Shown: positions 8,641 through 17,778, counted from the stretch's first letter. The stretch: 64,000 nucleotides of DNA from Litoreibacter albidus (GCF_900107015.1 NZ_FNOI01000001.1:312501-376500); one strand, 5' to 3'. Program-made: numbers and translations. The notes: generated by a model from the letters alone, not told the origin.

Positions 8641-9444
8641 TCAGGCGGAATGTCCGTCAACGGTGGCCGCGCCGCGCGGGGCAAGGTCGTCGTTGTGCAC
8701 GATAACCCCGTCGTCGGTCAGCAAAACCACCCCGCAGCCGCCCGCCTCGTCAATGGAATGATCGCTGCCCGCCATGCCCAAGGTCAGCGGGGATTGGTGG
8801 CATGTGCCCTTGAAGGTGGCGTAAGGCGTGCCGCGCACGCCGCCGGAAATGGTGCGGTGCACATGGCCGCAGAGCAGTTGCACCACGTTTGGGAATTCCG
8901 CGATCAGGGCGTGAAGCGCGTCGTCGTTGCGCAGCCGGATGTGGTCCATCCCGTCCAGGCCGGTTTTGAACGGCGGGTGATGCAGGGCAAGGATGACGGG
9001 CGCACCGTCCGCGCCCTGCAGCGCGCGGCGCAGCCACGCCATGCGCGCGTCACACAGATAGCCGGAATGGGGCGGGTCGGCGGCCTCGTCAAAACTATCG
9101 AGGCAAATCAGGCGGTGGTTGCCAAGCGTCACAACCTGCTGGATGTGCCCGTCGTCGGTGCGCGGGGCATCGGGAAAGGCGGCGATAAACGTAGCGCGGT
9201 CGTCGTGGTTCCCAAGCAGCAGAGACATGGGAAGCGGCACCCCTGCGAGGCAATCACGCAGCACGTCATACTGCGCGGGGCGACCGTGATGGGTCAGATC
9301 GCCCAAGATCACGATATGCGCGGCGTCTGGGTGATGATCCAACGCGTGCTCAAGTACATCGGTCAGACGTCGGGCCGGATCCAGCCCGATAATGTCGCCG
9401 CCGGATTCGACCAAATGAGGGTCGGTTAAAACGAGTAGTTTCAT
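8641..9444 (-). CDS. Calcineurin-like metallophosphoesterase (CpdA/GpdQ class)
   Basis: 267 residues with the full set of class III cyclic nucleotide phosphodiesterase-type motifs: TDPHL at the N-terminus, GDLTHHG, GNHDDR, LALHHPP and CGHVHR. These bind two metals and hydrolyse phosphodiesters. Known relatives act on cAMP or glycerophosphodiesters, and the sequence does not decide between them. The start at 9444 (MKLLVLTDPH) is set by the strand-1 motif. No good Shine-Dalgarno is visible before it, and a perfect 9-bp hairpin stands just upstream at 9458-9493. Confidence 0.88.
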   Translation of the reverse strand: MKLLVLTDPHLVESGGDIIGLDPARRLTDVLEHALDHHPDAAHIVILGDLTHHGRPAQYDVLRDCLAGVPLPMSLLLGNHDDRATFIAAFPDAPRTDDGHIQQVVTLGNHRLICLDSFDEAADPPHSGYLCDARMAWLRRALQGADGAPVILALHHPPFKTGLDGMDHIRLRNDDALHALIAEFPNVVQLLCGHVHRTISGGVRGTPYATFKGTCHQSPLTLGMAGSDHSIDEAGGCGVVLLTDDGVIVHNDDLAPRGAATVDGHSA

Positions 9445-9457
9445 GGTGTTAAGCCGT

Positions 9458-9493
9458 TCCCGCTTGAGACCCCAAGGTGGGCCACAAGCGGGA
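9458..9493 (-). repeat. Inverted repeat in the leader of the phosphoesterase gene
   Basis: TCCCGCTTG (9458-9466) is complementary to CAAGCGGGA (9485-9493) over nine bases, with an 18-base G/C-rich loop. In the phosphoesterase transcript it would form a hairpin ending 14 bases before the start codon, where a ribosome site is expected. Confidence 0.5.
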
Positions 9494-9532
9494 GGTTAGC
9501 TTCCGGTTTCAGCCCTCGCTAGTGCAAGATGG

Positions 9533-9564
9533 CCAAAAATATATCGCCGCCCGCATCGCGGGCG
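9533..9564 (-). terminator. Terminator of pyc
   Basis: CGCCCGC-ATC-GCGGGCG (9548-9564) is a perfect 7-bp stem. Read on the minus strand it is followed by ATATATTTTTGG. It lies 23 bases beyond the pyc stop. Confidence 0.7.
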
Positions 9565-9586
9565 ACACTGGGGTCAAGCGCGGGGC

Positions 9587-12500
9587 TTAGACGTCTTCGA
9601 ACTCGATGAGCAGGTCCTTGGCGTCGATCTGACCACCTGGCACAACGTGGACGGTTTTGATCACCGCGTCGCGTTCTGCGTGGATGCCCGTTTCCATCTT
9701 CATGGCCTCGATTGTCAGCAACAGATCGCCTTCCTTGACCTCTGCGCCCGCGCGCGCCGCCACGGTGGCCACAACGCCCGGCATCGGCGCGCCGATGTGG
9801 TTCGGGTTGCCCACTTCCGCCTTCGGCATCCGCGCCGTTGCGGAGGTGGCCTTGCGGTTTGGCACGCGCACAACGCGCGGTGCGCCGTTCAACTCGAAGA
9901 ACACTTTGGCTTCGCCCGCGTCGTCGGTTTCCCCGATTGCCTGCATGCGAATTTCCAGCGTCTTACCGGGATCAATCTCCGCGCTGATCTCCTCCCCTGG
10001 GTCCATGCCGTAGAAGAAGGTCCGCGTGGGCAGGGTGCGCACGGGGCCGTAGATTTCGTGACGCTCTGCGTAGTCGGTGAACACCTTGGGGTACATCAGA
10101 TAGCCGTTCAGGTCCTCGTTATCGACCGTCTTGCCGCCCAGTTTCTCGCTAAGTTCTGCGCGGGTGGCTTCCAGATCAACCGGCTTCAGCTTTTCGCCGG
10201 GGCGGTGGGTCATCGGCTTCTCGCCTTTGAGGATTTTCTTCTGGATCGCCTTCGGCCAGCCGCCCGGAGGTTGGCCCAGATTGCCGCGCATCATGTCGAT
10301 CACGCTGTCAGGAAAGGCCACATCGGTCTTCGGGTCCTCCACCTGATCGCGCGTCAGGCCTTGGGACACCATCATCAGCGCCATGTCGCCCACGACCTTG
10401 GAGGACGGCGTGACCTTCACGATATCGCCAAACATCTGGTTCACGTCGGCATAGGTCTGCGCGACCTCGTGCCAGCGTTCCTCCAACCCGACGGAGCGGG
10501 CTTGCGCCTTGAGGTTGGTGAATTGCCCGCCGGGCATTTCGTGCAGGTACACCTCGGACGCGGGGGCCTGCATGCCGCTTTCAAAGGCAGCGTATTGCGC
10601 GCGCACGGTTTCCCAGTAGTCGGAGATTTGGCGCACGGTTTTGATGTCGAGGCCGGTGTCACGGTCGGTGTGGGCCAAGGCCTCCACCACCGAGCCGAGC
10701 GTCGCTTGGCTGGTGTTGCCCGACAGCGCGTCCATGGCGCAATCGACGGCATCAACGCCCGCCGCCGAGGCCGCAAGGATGGAGGCAATCGCGCCGCCCG
10801 CCGTGTCGTGGGTGTGGAAGTGGATCGGCAGGCCGACCTCTTCCTTCAGCGCCTTGACGAGGATGGAAGCGGAGGCGGGTTTCAGCAGGCCCGCCATGTC
10901 CTTCAGACCCAGCACATGTGCGCCCGCGTCTTTGAGCTGTTTGCCCATGTCGACGTAGTATTGCAGGGAATACTTGGCGCGGTCTGGGTTCAGGATGTCG
11001 CCAGTGTAGCAGATGGAGCCTTCGCAGACCTTGCCCGACGCGTTGACCGCATCCATCGCGACGCGCATGTTTTCCACCCAGTTCAGGCTGTCGAACACGC
11101 GGAACACATCGACGCCGGTTTCGGCGGCTTGGCGCACGAATTCCTGCACCACGTTGTCGGGGTAGTTTGTGTAGCCCACACCGTTGGAGGCGCGCAGTAG
11201 CATTTGCGTCATCACGTTCGGCATGGCCGCGCGCAGGTCGCGCAGGCGCTGCCACGGGCATTCCTGCAAGAAGCGGTAAGCCACGTCGAAAGTCGCGCCG
11301 CCCCAGCATTCCATAGAAAACAGCTGCGGCATGTTGGAGGCGTAGGTCGGCGCCACGCGGATCATGTCGATGGAGCGCATACGCGTCGCCAGCAGGGACT
11401 GGTGGCCGTCACGCATGGTGGTGTCGGTGATCAACAGCTGCTTTTGGTCGCTCATCCAGTCGGCGACGGCCTGCGGGCCGTGATCCTCAAGGATATTGCG
11501 TGTGCCGTAGGCGGCTTCCCCGTGGGGAACGGGGGCCTTGGGCGTGCGGGCCTCGGCGGGAAGGGCGCGGCCTTCGGTTTCTGGATGACCGTTGACGGTG
11601 ATATCCGCGATATAGGTCAGGATCTTCGTTGCGCGGTCACGGCGCTTTTTGAAGTCGAACAGTTCCGGCGTCTCGTCGATGAATTTGGTGTGGTATTCAT
11701 AGTTTAGAAACGTCGGGTGCTTAAGCAGGTTCTCGACAAAGGCGATATTGGTGGACACGCCGCGCACGCGGAATTCGCGCAACGCGCGGTCCATACGGTT
11801 GATGGAGGCTTCCGGCGTGGGCGCCCATGCCGTCACCTTGGTCAGCAAGCTGTCGTAGTAGCGGGTGATCACCGCGCCTGCGTAGGCCGTGCCGCCGTCA
11901 AGGCGGATGCCCATACCGGTGGCGGAGCGGTAGGTGGTGATGCGGCCATAATCGGGGATGAAGTTGTTTTGCGGGTCTTCCGTGGTGACACGGCATTGCA
12001 GCGCGTGGCCGTCAAGCTTCACGTCGTATTGCGAGGCGCAGCCTGTGGCCTCCACAAGGGACTTACCCTCGGCGATGAGGATTTGCGCGCGGACGATGTC
12101 GATGCCGGTGACTTCCTCGGTGACTGTGTGCTCCACCTGCACGCGTGGGTTCACTTCGATGAAGTAAAACTCGCCGCTGTCCATATCCATGAGGAATTCG
12201 ACGGTACCTGCGCATTCATAGCCGATGTGCTCGCAAACTTTTTTACCCAATTGGCAAATCTGTTCGCGCTGTGTGCCGGACAGGTAGGGCGCTGGCGCGC
12301 GCTCCACCACCTTTTGGTTGCGGCGTTGGACGGAGCAGTCGCGCTCATACAGGTGGTAAATTTGCCCGTGGCTGTCGCCAAGGATTTGAACCTCGACGTG
12401 GCGGGCGCGCACGATCATCTTCTCCAGGAAGCCTGCGCCATTGCCGAATGCGGCCTCGGCCTCGCGGCGGCCCTCAAGAACCTTTTCTTCAACTTCGTCT

Positions 12501-13030
12501 GCGGAGTTGATTGCGCGCATCCCGCGACCGCCGCCGCCCCAAGAGGCTTTGAGCATCAAGGGGTAGCCGATTTCTGCGGCTTCTTTCTTGATGGCGTCCA
12601 TGTCGTCGCCCAACACGCCCGTCGCGGGGATCACGGGAACGCCAGCGTCCACCGCGACCTGACGGGCGGAGGCTTTGTCGCCCAAGGCGCGCATGGTTTC
12701 GGCCTTGGGGCCGATGAATTTGATGCCGGCCGCGTCGCAGGCGTCTACGAATTCGGGGTTCTCGGAGAGCAGCCCGTAGCCTGGGTGGATGGCGTCAGCG
12801 CCGGACATTTTCGCGACACGGATGATTTCTTCAATGCTGAGGTAGGCGGCGACGGGGCCAAGGCCCTCGCCGATTTTATAGGCTTCATCGGCTTTGAAGC
12901 GGTGCAGGCCAAGTTTGTCTTCCTCGGCGTAAACGGCGACGGTTTTCTTCCCCATCTCGTTGGCGGCGCGCATGACGCGGATCGCAATTTCGCCGCGGTT
13001 GGCAATGAGGATTTTCTGAAAATCAGCCAT
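9587..13030 (-). CDS. pyc: Pyruvate carboxylase
   Basis: A single 1147-residue chain carries the whole enzyme: biotin carboxylase (residues 1 to about 455, with ATP-grasp KASWGGGGRGMR), carboxyltransferase (about 530-1000, beginning LLITDTTMRDGHQSLLATRMR, the family metal/substrate motif) and a C-terminal biotinyl domain (IEAMKMETG, biotinylated Lys about 1111). It converts pyruvate, bicarbonate and ATP to oxaloacetate, the main anaplerotic step in roseobacters growing on C3 compounds. ATG 13030 (MADFQKILIANRGEIA) is chosen over TTG 13036 because AGAGG lies nine bases before it. A perfect 18-base palindrome stands about 70 bases upstream. It follows lldD on the same strand. Confidence 0.97.
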   Translation of the reverse strand: MADFQKILIANRGEIAIRVMRAANEMGKKTVAVYAEEDKLGLHRFKADEAYKIGEGLGPVAAYLSIEEIIRVAKMSGADAIHPGYGLLSENPEFVDACDAAGIKFIGPKAETMRALGDKASARQVAVDAGVPVIPATGVLGDDMDAIKKEAAEIGYPLMLKASWGGGGRGMRAINSADEVEEKVLEGRREAEAAFGNGAGFLEKMIVRARHVEVQILGDSHGQIYHLYERDCSVQRRNQKVVERAPAPYLSGTQREQICQLGKKVCEHIGYECAGTVEFLMDMDSGEFYFIEVNPRVQVEHTVTEEVTGIDIVRAQILIAEGKSLVEATGCASQYDVKLDGHALQCRVTTEDPQNNFIPDYGRITTYRSATGMGIRLDGGTAYAGAVITRYYDSLLTKVTAWAPTPEASINRMDRALREFRVRGVSTNIAFVENLLKHPTFLNYEYHTKFIDETPELFDFKKRRDRATKILTYIADITVNGHPETEGRALPAEARTPKAPVPHGEAAYGTRNILEDHGPQAVADWMSDQKQLLITDTTMRDGHQSLLATRMRSIDMIRVAPTYASNMPQLFSMECWGGATFDVAYRFLQECPWQRLRDLRAAMPNVMTQMLLRASNGVGYTNYPDNVVQEFVRQAAETGVDVFRVFDSLNWVENMRVAMDAVNASGKVCEGSICYTGDILNPDRAKYSLQYYVDMGKQLKDAGAHVLGLKDMAGLLKPASASILVKALKEEVGLPIHFHTHDTAGGAIASILAASAAGVDAVDCAMDALSGNTSQATLGSVVEALAHTDRDTGLDIKTVRQISDYWETVRAQYAAFESGMQAPASEVYLHEMPGGQFTNLKAQARSVGLEERWHEVAQTYADVNQMFGDIVKVTPSSKVVGDMALMMVSQGLTRDQVEDPKTDVAFPDSVIDMMRGNLGQPPGGWPKAIQKKILKGEKPMTHRPGEKLKPVDLEATRAELSEKLGGKTVDNEDLNGYLMYPKVFTDYAERHEIYGPVRTLPTRTFFYGMDPGEEISAEIDPGKTLEIRMQAIGETDDAGEAKVFFELNGAPRVVRVPNRKATSATARMPKAEVGNPNHIGAPMPGVVATVAARAGAEVKEGDLLLTIEAMKMETGIHAERDAVIKTVHVVPGGQIDAKDLLIEFEDV

Positions 13031-13099
13031 GGTCAAGAACCTCTATGTGTGCAGTTGCAGCATGAATAGGGGCAAAGAGGCATGTCGTAAACTGGTTAC

Positions 13100-13117
13100 A
13101 ACTGGGTATACCCAGTT
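13100..13117. promoter_or_regulatory. Perfect 18-bp palindrome upstream of pyc
   Basis: AACTGGGTATACCCAGTT is a perfect palindrome without a loop, centred 78 bases upstream of the pyc start. An additional half-site-like AACTGG occurs 11 bases away at 13090. On the minus strand, in which both neighbouring genes are read, no T-run follows, so a dimer operator is more likely than a terminator. Confidence 0.55.
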
Positions 13118-13153
13118 TTTGGTAGCGCTAACGGGTTTGGCGGGGGTGGGCGA

Positions 13154-14284
13154 TCAAAGAAGGCGGCCTTTTAGGTCGCCCAAGCCGTGCGTTCCGAGTT
13201 GCCCCATGTTGGATACCATATCCTTGGCCAGCATATCTGCCAGATGCGCGGGGCCTGCGTCCCCCAACGCGCCAAGGGCATAGTGCCATGCGCGGCCCAG
13301 CATCACGATATCTGCGCCAAGCGCTATGGCGCGCAGGATGTCCAAGCCGCCTTCAATTCCGCTGTCGAAGATGAGTGGCAGCGTCGTTGCGGCCCGCACG
13401 TCTGGCAAGACCTCAACGGTGGAGGGGCCGCCGTCGAACTGGCGGCCTGCGTGGTTGGACACCCAAAGTGCGTCCACGCCTTCATCTTGCAGGCGCGCCG
13501 CGTCGTCGGCGTTTGCGACACCTTTGATGATCAACGGGCCGTCCCATTCGTCGCGCAGGTATTTAACGTAGTCCCAATCCGGCGAGGTGCGCAGCAGGTA
13601 GCCGACGTGTTCGGTTGAGGACAGGCTGGTGGTTTGCTGCGCGTAGCTGTCCATCAGTTTCATGCGCGGCATGCCGGTTTTGCGAATTCCGTTGAGCCAT
13701 GCAGGGCGTAGCGCGGCTTGCAAGGCCAAGCGCCCCGTCAGACGTGGTGGCTGGGTCAGCCCACCACGGGTCTGGCGTTCCCTGCGCGAGGCCACCGGCA
13801 CATCTACCGTCATAATCAGCGTGTTGAAACCTGCGGATTTCGCGCGTGCCATCATGTCCTTGCGGATATCGGGATCGCGCGGCGGATACATCTGAAACCA
13901 CGCGTCCTCCCCCAGATGGGGGGCCACGTCTTCGGGCGTTTGCGTGGCGACGGTGGACATGGAGTAGGGGACGCCAAGCTTGGCGGCCTCGCGGGCGAGT
14001 GTCTTTTCAGCGTTGGGCCAGATCAGGCCGGACATGCCGACGGGGGCGATGCCGAAGGGCAGCGCGTAGTCGCGGCCCAACAGGGTGGTCGACAGATCGG
14101 GTGTGAATTCGCCGTGCAAGATGGAGGGGCGCAAAAGCACCTCGTCCAGCTTGGTGCGGTTGCGCCGCAACGTGGCCTCTTGGCCGGTGGCGCTGTCGAG
14201 GTATTCCCAAACGAAATGCGGGATGCGTTTGCGTGCGCGGGCTTTCAGATCCGACAGGCCAGGAAATTTTGCGTGATGATCCAT
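13154..14284 (-). CDS. lldD: FMN-dependent L-lactate dehydrogenase / alpha-hydroxyacid oxidase family
   Basis: 376 residues of the FMN-dependent alpha-hydroxyacid dehydrogenase family. Conserved pieces are the FMN-site YSMSTVATQTPEDV, FQMYPPRD, the DVPVASRRERQTRGG loop, IIKGV (FMN lysine), SNHAGRQFDGG (catalytic His about 278 and Arg about 281) and DSGIEGGLDILRA. It oxidises L-lactate, or a related 2-hydroxyacid, to the ketoacid and feeds electrons to the respiratory chain. Start 14284 (MDHHAKFPGLSDLKARARKR) fits the family. The longer open frame is shadow sequence. It begins 10 bases after the hydrolase stop, so the two are an operon, with pyc next. Confidence 0.9.
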   Translation of the reverse strand: MDHHAKFPGLSDLKARARKRIPHFVWEYLDSATGQEATLRRNRTKLDEVLLRPSILHGEFTPDLSTTLLGRDYALPFGIAPVGMSGLIWPNAEKTLAREAAKLGVPYSMSTVATQTPEDVAPHLGEDAWFQMYPPRDPDIRKDMMARAKSAGFNTLIMTVDVPVASRRERQTRGGLTQPPRLTGRLALQAALRPAWLNGIRKTGMPRMKLMDSYAQQTTSLSSTEHVGYLLRTSPDWDYVKYLRDEWDGPLIIKGVANADDAARLQDEGVDALWVSNHAGRQFDGGPSTVEVLPDVRAATTLPLIFDSGIEGGLDILRAIALGADIVMLGRAWHYALGALGDAGPAHLADMLAKDMVSNMGQLGTHGLGDLKGRLL

Positions 14285-14294
14285 GAAGGCGGCC

Positions 14295-15071
14295 TCAGAA
14301 CTGTTGCAGGAATTTATAGAGCCGACGCTGGGCGTCGCCTGTCCACATGTTGATATGGCCCGCGCCCTGAACTGCGTAAAGCTCCTTTTGCTTGGAGCCT
14401 GCTGCATTGAGGATCGCGCGGCCCATTTTGGGCGGGATCAGATCATCCTTGGTGCCGTGCAGGATCAAAAGCGGGGCAGTCACGTCGGGCGCGCGCGCAA
14501 GGCTGGGCCAGCGGCTAAGCATGAGGCCAGTGGCCAAGGGCAGCTGCGGATGCAGATGTGCGGCCACGTCCTTGAGGGAGGTAAACGGCGCCTCCAGGAC
14601 GATGGCGCGCGGGGTCGTGGTGGTCGCCAGATTGATCGCGACGGCGGCCCCGATGCTTTCACCGTAGAGGATTGGCGTGACGGGTGTTCCGGTCAGGGCC
14701 CCGCTGGTTAGGGCAATGTACAGGGCGGCGATATCGGTGGAAATACTGGCTTCCGTCGGCCAGCCCTTGCTGCCGTTTCCCCCGCGCAGGCTGGGGGCAA
14801 CCAAGCCGTAACCGCGATCTATCAGGCGTTGAAAACGCGCGGTGCGTTTGGCGACATGGCCCGCGTTGCCGTGAATATACAGCACCGTCGGCTTGCCGCG
14901 TTTGGGTGGGGCGGTCCAGACGACCATATCGCCCACCTTGTGCTGCGAAATGCGCGCGTCGGACGGGCTGATGGCACGGGGATCAAGAGGGTAGACGATC
15001 AACCGTTCCAAGGTGAAATAGCCGCCAAAGAACAGCGTCAAAAGAATGGCCGCGCGCAGAAGAAGCCGCAT
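14295..15071 (-). CDS. Alpha/beta hydrolase, BAAT/DUF-like (ABHD13/YfhR type)
   Basis: 258 residues with an N-terminal membrane anchor (MRLLLRAAILLTLFFGGYFTLERL). The hydrolase core follows: oxyanion-region YIHGNAGHVAKR, nucleophile elbow YGESIGA, acid loop LILHGTKDDLIPP and histidine GAGHINMW. These are those of membrane-anchored esterase/lipase-like hydrolases. The substrate is unknown. The start codon overlaps the stop of the pccR-type regulator by one base (TAATG), so translation is coupled. Confidence 0.85.
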   Translation of the reverse strand: MRLLLRAAILLTLFFGGYFTLERLIVYPLDPRAISPSDARISQHKVGDMVVWTAPPKRGKPTVLYIHGNAGHVAKRTARFQRLIDRGYGLVAPSLRGGNGSKGWPTEASISTDIAALYIALTSGALTGTPVTPILYGESIGAAVAINLATTTTPRAIVLEAPFTSLKDVAAHLHPQLPLATGLMLSRWPSLARAPDVTAPLLILHGTKDDLIPPKMGRAILNAAGSKQKELYAVQGAGHINMWTGDAQRRLYKFLQQF

Positions 15072-16450
15072 TATTCGACCCTGTAGGGCAGGGTGTCGCG
15101 TCGGTCATGGTCGACGCTGAGTTTGCTTTCCAACGGCGGGACAGAACGTTGGTGGCAATCGCGCCGTGGGCATATCCGGCAAGATATGCCAATGGGTTCA
15201 TAGGCTTGCGGGCTGGCGGGCAGCAGGTCGTCGGCGTAGACCAAATCCGGTGCGTGGGTCATCTCGCAGCCCAACGCGATGGCGTAGCGGCGGGTGGGCG
15301 CGGTAAAGCTGCCGCCGGGTTTCGAGACGTCACGCGCGATGGAGACGTAGCGCACCCCGTCAGGGGTTTCGGCCAGTTGCCGCAGGAAACGACCCGGTGT
15401 CTCGAACGCGCGGTGGACGTTCCACAGGGGGCAGGGGCCGCCGAAGCGGGCGAATTGCAAGCGCGTTGCGGAGTGGCGCTTGGTGATCGTGCCTGCCTGA
15501 TCCACGCGCACAAAGAAGAACGGAATGCCCTTAGCGCCCGGGCGTTGCAATGTGGAGAGGCGATGCGCGACCTGCTCGATGGAGGCCCCGAAACGGTCGG
15601 CCAACTGCTCCAGATCGTGGCGGGTGGATTGCGCGGCCTCCAAGAAGGCGGTGTAGGGCATCAAGGCCGCGCCTGCGAAGTAATTGGCCATCCCGATTTT
15701 GGCGATGTGGCGTGCGGCATCGGTTTGAAAGCGGGCGAGGTCCAGCGTGGCGTCCAAAAGCTCATTTTGTTCAACAAGTGCAATTTGATGCAGCAGCTGA
15801 AAGCGCTGTGTCGAGGGGGCCGAACTGGCCGCGAGGCTGAGGGTTTTGGTCGCAGCGTCGTAGTGGCGAAGTGCCTTGTTATCAGTGAATTCCAGCTCAA
15901 AGCTGAGATTGGTGGCGCGGAGGCTATCGCCTTTGAGGGTGCTTGCGAAGCGTTCCGCTGCGCGGTCGACCGCGTCGATGTAGTTATCGCAATAGTGAAA
16001 GAAGTCGCGGACTTCCTCCCACGGGCTAGGCTGCAAATTTGTGGCCTCCTGGCCTAACACTTCGTCCAGCGATGCTAGGCGCTCATGGGTTTGGCGGTAG
16101 GCGCGGTGCAGCTCTATAAAGGCGCGCGACAAGGCCGGTGCGTTCGACGCCGCAAGGCGTAGATCAGCGAGCGGGGGCGCTATTTCTGCAAATATCGGGT
16201 CCGACAGGGCTTCGGACATATCGGTGACCATGCGCTCCGCGTCGCCGGTGGACAGCTCTGTCACGTCGAAGCCGAATTCGCTGGCCATGGCCAAAACCAC
16301 CGACGTGGACACCGGACGGTTATTGTTTTCCATCTGGTTGAGATAGGGCAGCGAGACGCCCAGTTTGGTGGCGAACGCCTTTTGCGTCAGCCCCATGCGG
16401 GTGCGTAATTCGCGCAGCTTGGTGCCAGCGTAGAGTTTCCGTGGGGCCAT
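15071..16450 (-). CDS. pccR: ScfR-family XRE regulator, PccR-like (propionyl-CoA sensing)
   Basis: 459 residues. The N-terminus is an XRE helix-turn-helix (KLRELRTRMGLTQKAFATKLGVSLPYLNQMENNNRPVS, about 12-49). A central ImmA/IrrE-like region follows without a proper HExxH (HQIALVEQ). The C-terminal short-chain fatty-acyl regulator domain carries a Cys cluster, CRICPRRDC. This architecture is the ScfR family. In Rhodobacter sphaeroides the member PccR controls propionyl-CoA carboxylase and binds TTTGCAAA-type sites. Here tandem TTTGC boxes lie in front of this gene and of pccB, so autoregulation and control of pccB are inferred. It is translationally coupled to the hydrolase behind it. Confidence 0.88.
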   Translation of the reverse strand: MAPRKLYAGTKLRELRTRMGLTQKAFATKLGVSLPYLNQMENNNRPVSTSVVLAMASEFGFDVTELSTGDAERMVTDMSEALSDPIFAEIAPPLADLRLAASNAPALSRAFIELHRAYRQTHERLASLDEVLGQEATNLQPSPWEEVRDFFHYCDNYIDAVDRAAERFASTLKGDSLRATNLSFELEFTDNKALRHYDAATKTLSLAASSAPSTQRFQLLHQIALVEQNELLDATLDLARFQTDAARHIAKIGMANYFAGAALMPYTAFLEAAQSTRHDLEQLADRFGASIEQVAHRLSTLQRPGAKGIPFFFVRVDQAGTITKRHSATRLQFARFGGPCPLWNVHRAFETPGRFLRQLAETPDGVRYVSIARDVSKPGGSFTAPTRRYAIALGCEMTHAPDLVYADDLLPASPQAYEPIGISCRICPRRDCHQRSVPPLESKLSVDHDRRDTLPYRVE

Positions 16451-16462
16451 ATCGGGCGCACC

Positions 16463-16500
16463 TTTGCAGTTTTGCTATGTGGGGTCATAGCCTTTGCAAA
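16463..16500. promoter_or_regulatory. Putative PccR operator in front of pccR
   Basis: In the 58 bases between the MFS gene and pccR are TTTGCAGT (16463-16470), directly adjacent TTTGCTAT (16471-16478) and a perfect TTTGCAAA (16493-16500). The boxes recur at an eight-base period, as do those in front of pccB. They lie 13-50 bases upstream of the pccR start. Confidence 0.6.
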
Positions 16501-16508
16501 GCATCTGC

Positions 16509-17726
16509 TCAAGCGTTGGGACGGATTGCTTTCTCGCGGTGAAGCACGATGAAGATGGAAACGAGGCTCGCCACGGCGCTTAGCAACATGACCCATTGCA
16601 GCGGGAAGCTGCCGTTGCCGCCCTCCAGCAGGGAGCCGGAAAGCGCGGCCAATGCCGCGCCGCCGCCAATCATGATAGCCCCGCCCACGCCGGACGCGGT
16701 GCCCGCCAGATGCGGGCGCACCGAGAGAAGGCCGGCGGTGGCGTTGGGCAGCACCAAGCCGTTGCCAAGACCCACAAACGTGCAGAACCCGAAGAACGTG
16801 AGCGCCGAGCCGTAGCCCGCTGCGGTGACCAGCAATGAAGCGGCCATGCCGATGACCAGCAGCACGCAGCCGATCAGGATCATCCGGTTGACACCGATGG
16901 AGATGGAGTAACGCCCCGAGAACAAATTGCCCGCGAAATAGCCAAGCGCAGGCACCCCGAACAGGTAGCGCGTGGTGGTTGGTGGCAGGTCGTAAACGAC
17001 GGAGGCAACATAGGGGGAGCCACCGAGGAAGGCGAAAAACGCGCCGGACGCGAAGGCGGCAGACAGGGCGTAGCCCCAGAAACGCGGGGAGGTGAACAGC
17101 TCTGGGTAATCCCTGATCTGGGCCATGAAGTTGACCGATTTGGCCTTGTTTGTCTCACCCTGATCGAGCCAGCACAGCACCGCCATTGCCGCGCCGAAGA
17201 GGAAGGTGAACAGAAAAATCGCGCGCCAGCCGAAAAGCTCGTCTATGAAGCCGCCGATGGTTGGCGCGAACATTGGGACCAGTGACATGCCCATGGTCAC
17301 ATAGCCGATGGTGGAGGCGGCTTCCTCCATGGGGACCACGTCGCGCACGATGGCGCGTGACATCACCATGCCTACCGCGACGGCGGCAGCAATCAGGCGA
17401 AATGTTAGGAATATCTCGATTGTGGGGGACAGGTAGCAGCCCAAGGACGCGAGGGCGAAGATCGCCAAGGCGCCAATCACGACGGGGCGGCGGCCATAGC
17501 GGTCGGACAGGGGGCCGATCAGGATTTGCAGCACCGCTGTGAACGCCAGATAGAGCGAAATGGACAGCTGCATAATGCCGTATTCCGTCTGGAACTCCTC
17601 TGTCATCGCGGGAAGCGACGGCAGGAAGATCGACATGTTCAGCGCAGAAACCCCAGCGAGGAGCACGAGAGTTACGATGTGTGGCGGTGTGGCGCGATCA
17701 AATAGGCGCGCAGTTGAATAGCTCAT
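16509..17726 (-). CDS. Bcr/CflA-type MFS exporter
   Basis: 405 residues, about twelve membrane segments. Family marks of the DHA1 Bcr/CflA drug-efflux group are seen: the first segment MSIFLPSLPAMTEEF, the loop motif GPLSDRYGRRPVVIGAL between segments 2 and 3, and SRAIVRDV in segment 4. Members export drugs, cysteine or other small molecules. This one sits between pccR and pccB with TTTGC-type boxes on each side, so it may respond to the same signal, but its substrate is unknown. Its start at 17726 lies 52 bases from the first box of the pccB operator. Confidence 0.88.
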   Translation of the reverse strand: MSYSTARLFDRATPPHIVTLVLLAGVSALNMSIFLPSLPAMTEEFQTEYGIMQLSISLYLAFTAVLQILIGPLSDRYGRRPVVIGALAIFALASLGCYLSPTIEIFLTFRLIAAAVAVGMVMSRAIVRDVVPMEEAASTIGYVTMGMSLVPMFAPTIGGFIDELFGWRAIFLFTFLFGAAMAVLCWLDQGETNKAKSVNFMAQIRDYPELFTSPRFWGYALSAAFASGAFFAFLGGSPYVASVVYDLPPTTTRYLFGVPALGYFAGNLFSGRYSISIGVNRMILIGCVLLVIGMAASLLVTAAGYGSALTFFGFCTFVGLGNGLVLPNATAGLLSVRPHLAGTASGVGGAIMIGGGAALAALSGSLLEGGNGSFPLQWVMLLSAVASLVSIFIVLHREKAIRPNA

Positions 17727-17778
17727 GCGGCGGACGATAGGGCGGGCGATTTGGAAGGTGAACCCGTTAGTTTAGTTA

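Noticed and set aside
9647-13069. Long plus-strand open frames opposite pyc
   Set aside because: Low-complexity His/Arg/Gly-rich shadows with no ribosome sites or known domains.
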